NCBI GenBank assembly: GCA_031259905.1
Contig: JAIRKS010000197.1
Span: 1-6,525 of the forward strand
Direction of reading: 5' to 3'
DNA: 6,525 nucleotides
Source: Odoribacteraceae bacterium
GTDB taxonomy: Bacteria > Bacteroidota > Bacteroidia > Bacteroidales > Marinifilaceae
The position numbers were made by a program, and so were the translations under genes. The notes under the pieces were generated by a model, which saw only the letters and a list, made by a program, of their open reading frames with translations, made no database searches and had not been told where the DNA came from. Shown in pieces: positions 6,405-6,525 of the stretch. Position 1 is the stretch's first letter. Each line of letters starts with the position of its first letter.

Positions 6405-6525
6405 AAAGGGGCATTGCAAGTTTACAATGCCCCGCAGACATTTGACAAAGGGGCATCGCGAGTTTGCAATGCCCCGCAGACATTTGACAAAGGGGCATCG
6501 CGAGTTTGCAATGCCCCGCGGACAT
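6405..6525. repeat. 42-bp tandem repeat array of hairpin-forming units (continues past window)
   Basis: Units start at 6405, 6447 and 6489, exactly 42 bp apart. Two are complete and the third is cut by the window end after 37 bases. Unit 1 differs from unit 2 at three positions, and unit 3 differs from unit 2 at one. Each unit holds an inverted repeat with arms of 10 bases around a 6-base loop (6408-6433, 6450-6475, 6492-6517), based on GGGGCATTG / CAATGCCCC. The link between hairpins contains the small palindrome TTTGACAAA (6441-6449 and 6483-6491). The copies are contiguous, with no unique spacers. No reading frame of note crosses the array. The total copy number cannot be seen. Confidence 0.93.

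Noticed and set aside
6041..6406. Minus-strand 121-codon frame opposite the FAH-family gene
   Set aside because: It overlaps the well-supported plus-strand gene on the opposite strand and has no signal or motif of its own.
6405..6525. CRISPR array
   Set aside because: The 42-bp units are directly contiguous and nearly identical over their whole length. No unique spacers separate them and no cas genes are present.

Overview
The window looks like chromosomal DNA of a high-GC member of the Bacteroidota, most likely the Bacteroidales. Three things suggest this: the gene families (an AddB-like PD-(D/E)XK nuclease of the Bacteroidota type, a GHL10/DUF187 secreted glycoside hydrolase with a C-terminal fibronectin-III-like domain, and small secreted DUF4890/Spy-like proteins); the absence of clear Shine-Dalgarno sequences; and a TAnnTTTG-type promoter box. 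The genus cannot be fixed from the sequence. No RNA genes, insertion sequences or CRISPR array were seen.

Layout, left to right. The left edge (1-259, minus) is the N-terminal part of an unrecognised membrane protein that runs out of the window. Positions 260-403 are intergenic and hold a strong rho-independent terminator (about 337-376, minus) that closes the operon to its right. That minus-strand operon, in transcription order, is: the AddB-like nuclease (5668 to 2894), the GHL10 hydrolase 6 bp later (2887 to 1415), a 111-bp gap with a hairpin, and two paralogous small secreted proteins separated by 15 bp (1303 to 806, then 790 to 404). The first of the pair carries a Gly/Pro-rich PGGGG tail. 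Whether the last two genes share the upstream transcript or have their own promoter in the 111-bp gap is open.

On the right, a divergent plus-strand gene (5777-6340) encodes a fumarylacetoacetate-hydrolase-family protein. Its fold signature is clear, but it appears to have lost every metal ligand and the active-site lysine, so it is probably a pseudoenzyme. The nuclease gene and this gene are divergent, and their candidate promoters overlap in about 40 bp. After the plus-strand gene the window ends inside a 42-bp-period tandem array of hairpin-forming repeats (6405 to beyond 6525).

The genes do not form an obvious single pathway: DNA repair, envelope or glycan processing and periplasmic small proteins sit together. 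The most unusual items are the predicted metal-free FAH homologue and the hairpin repeat array. Nothing in the window clearly amounts to a new multi-gene system.
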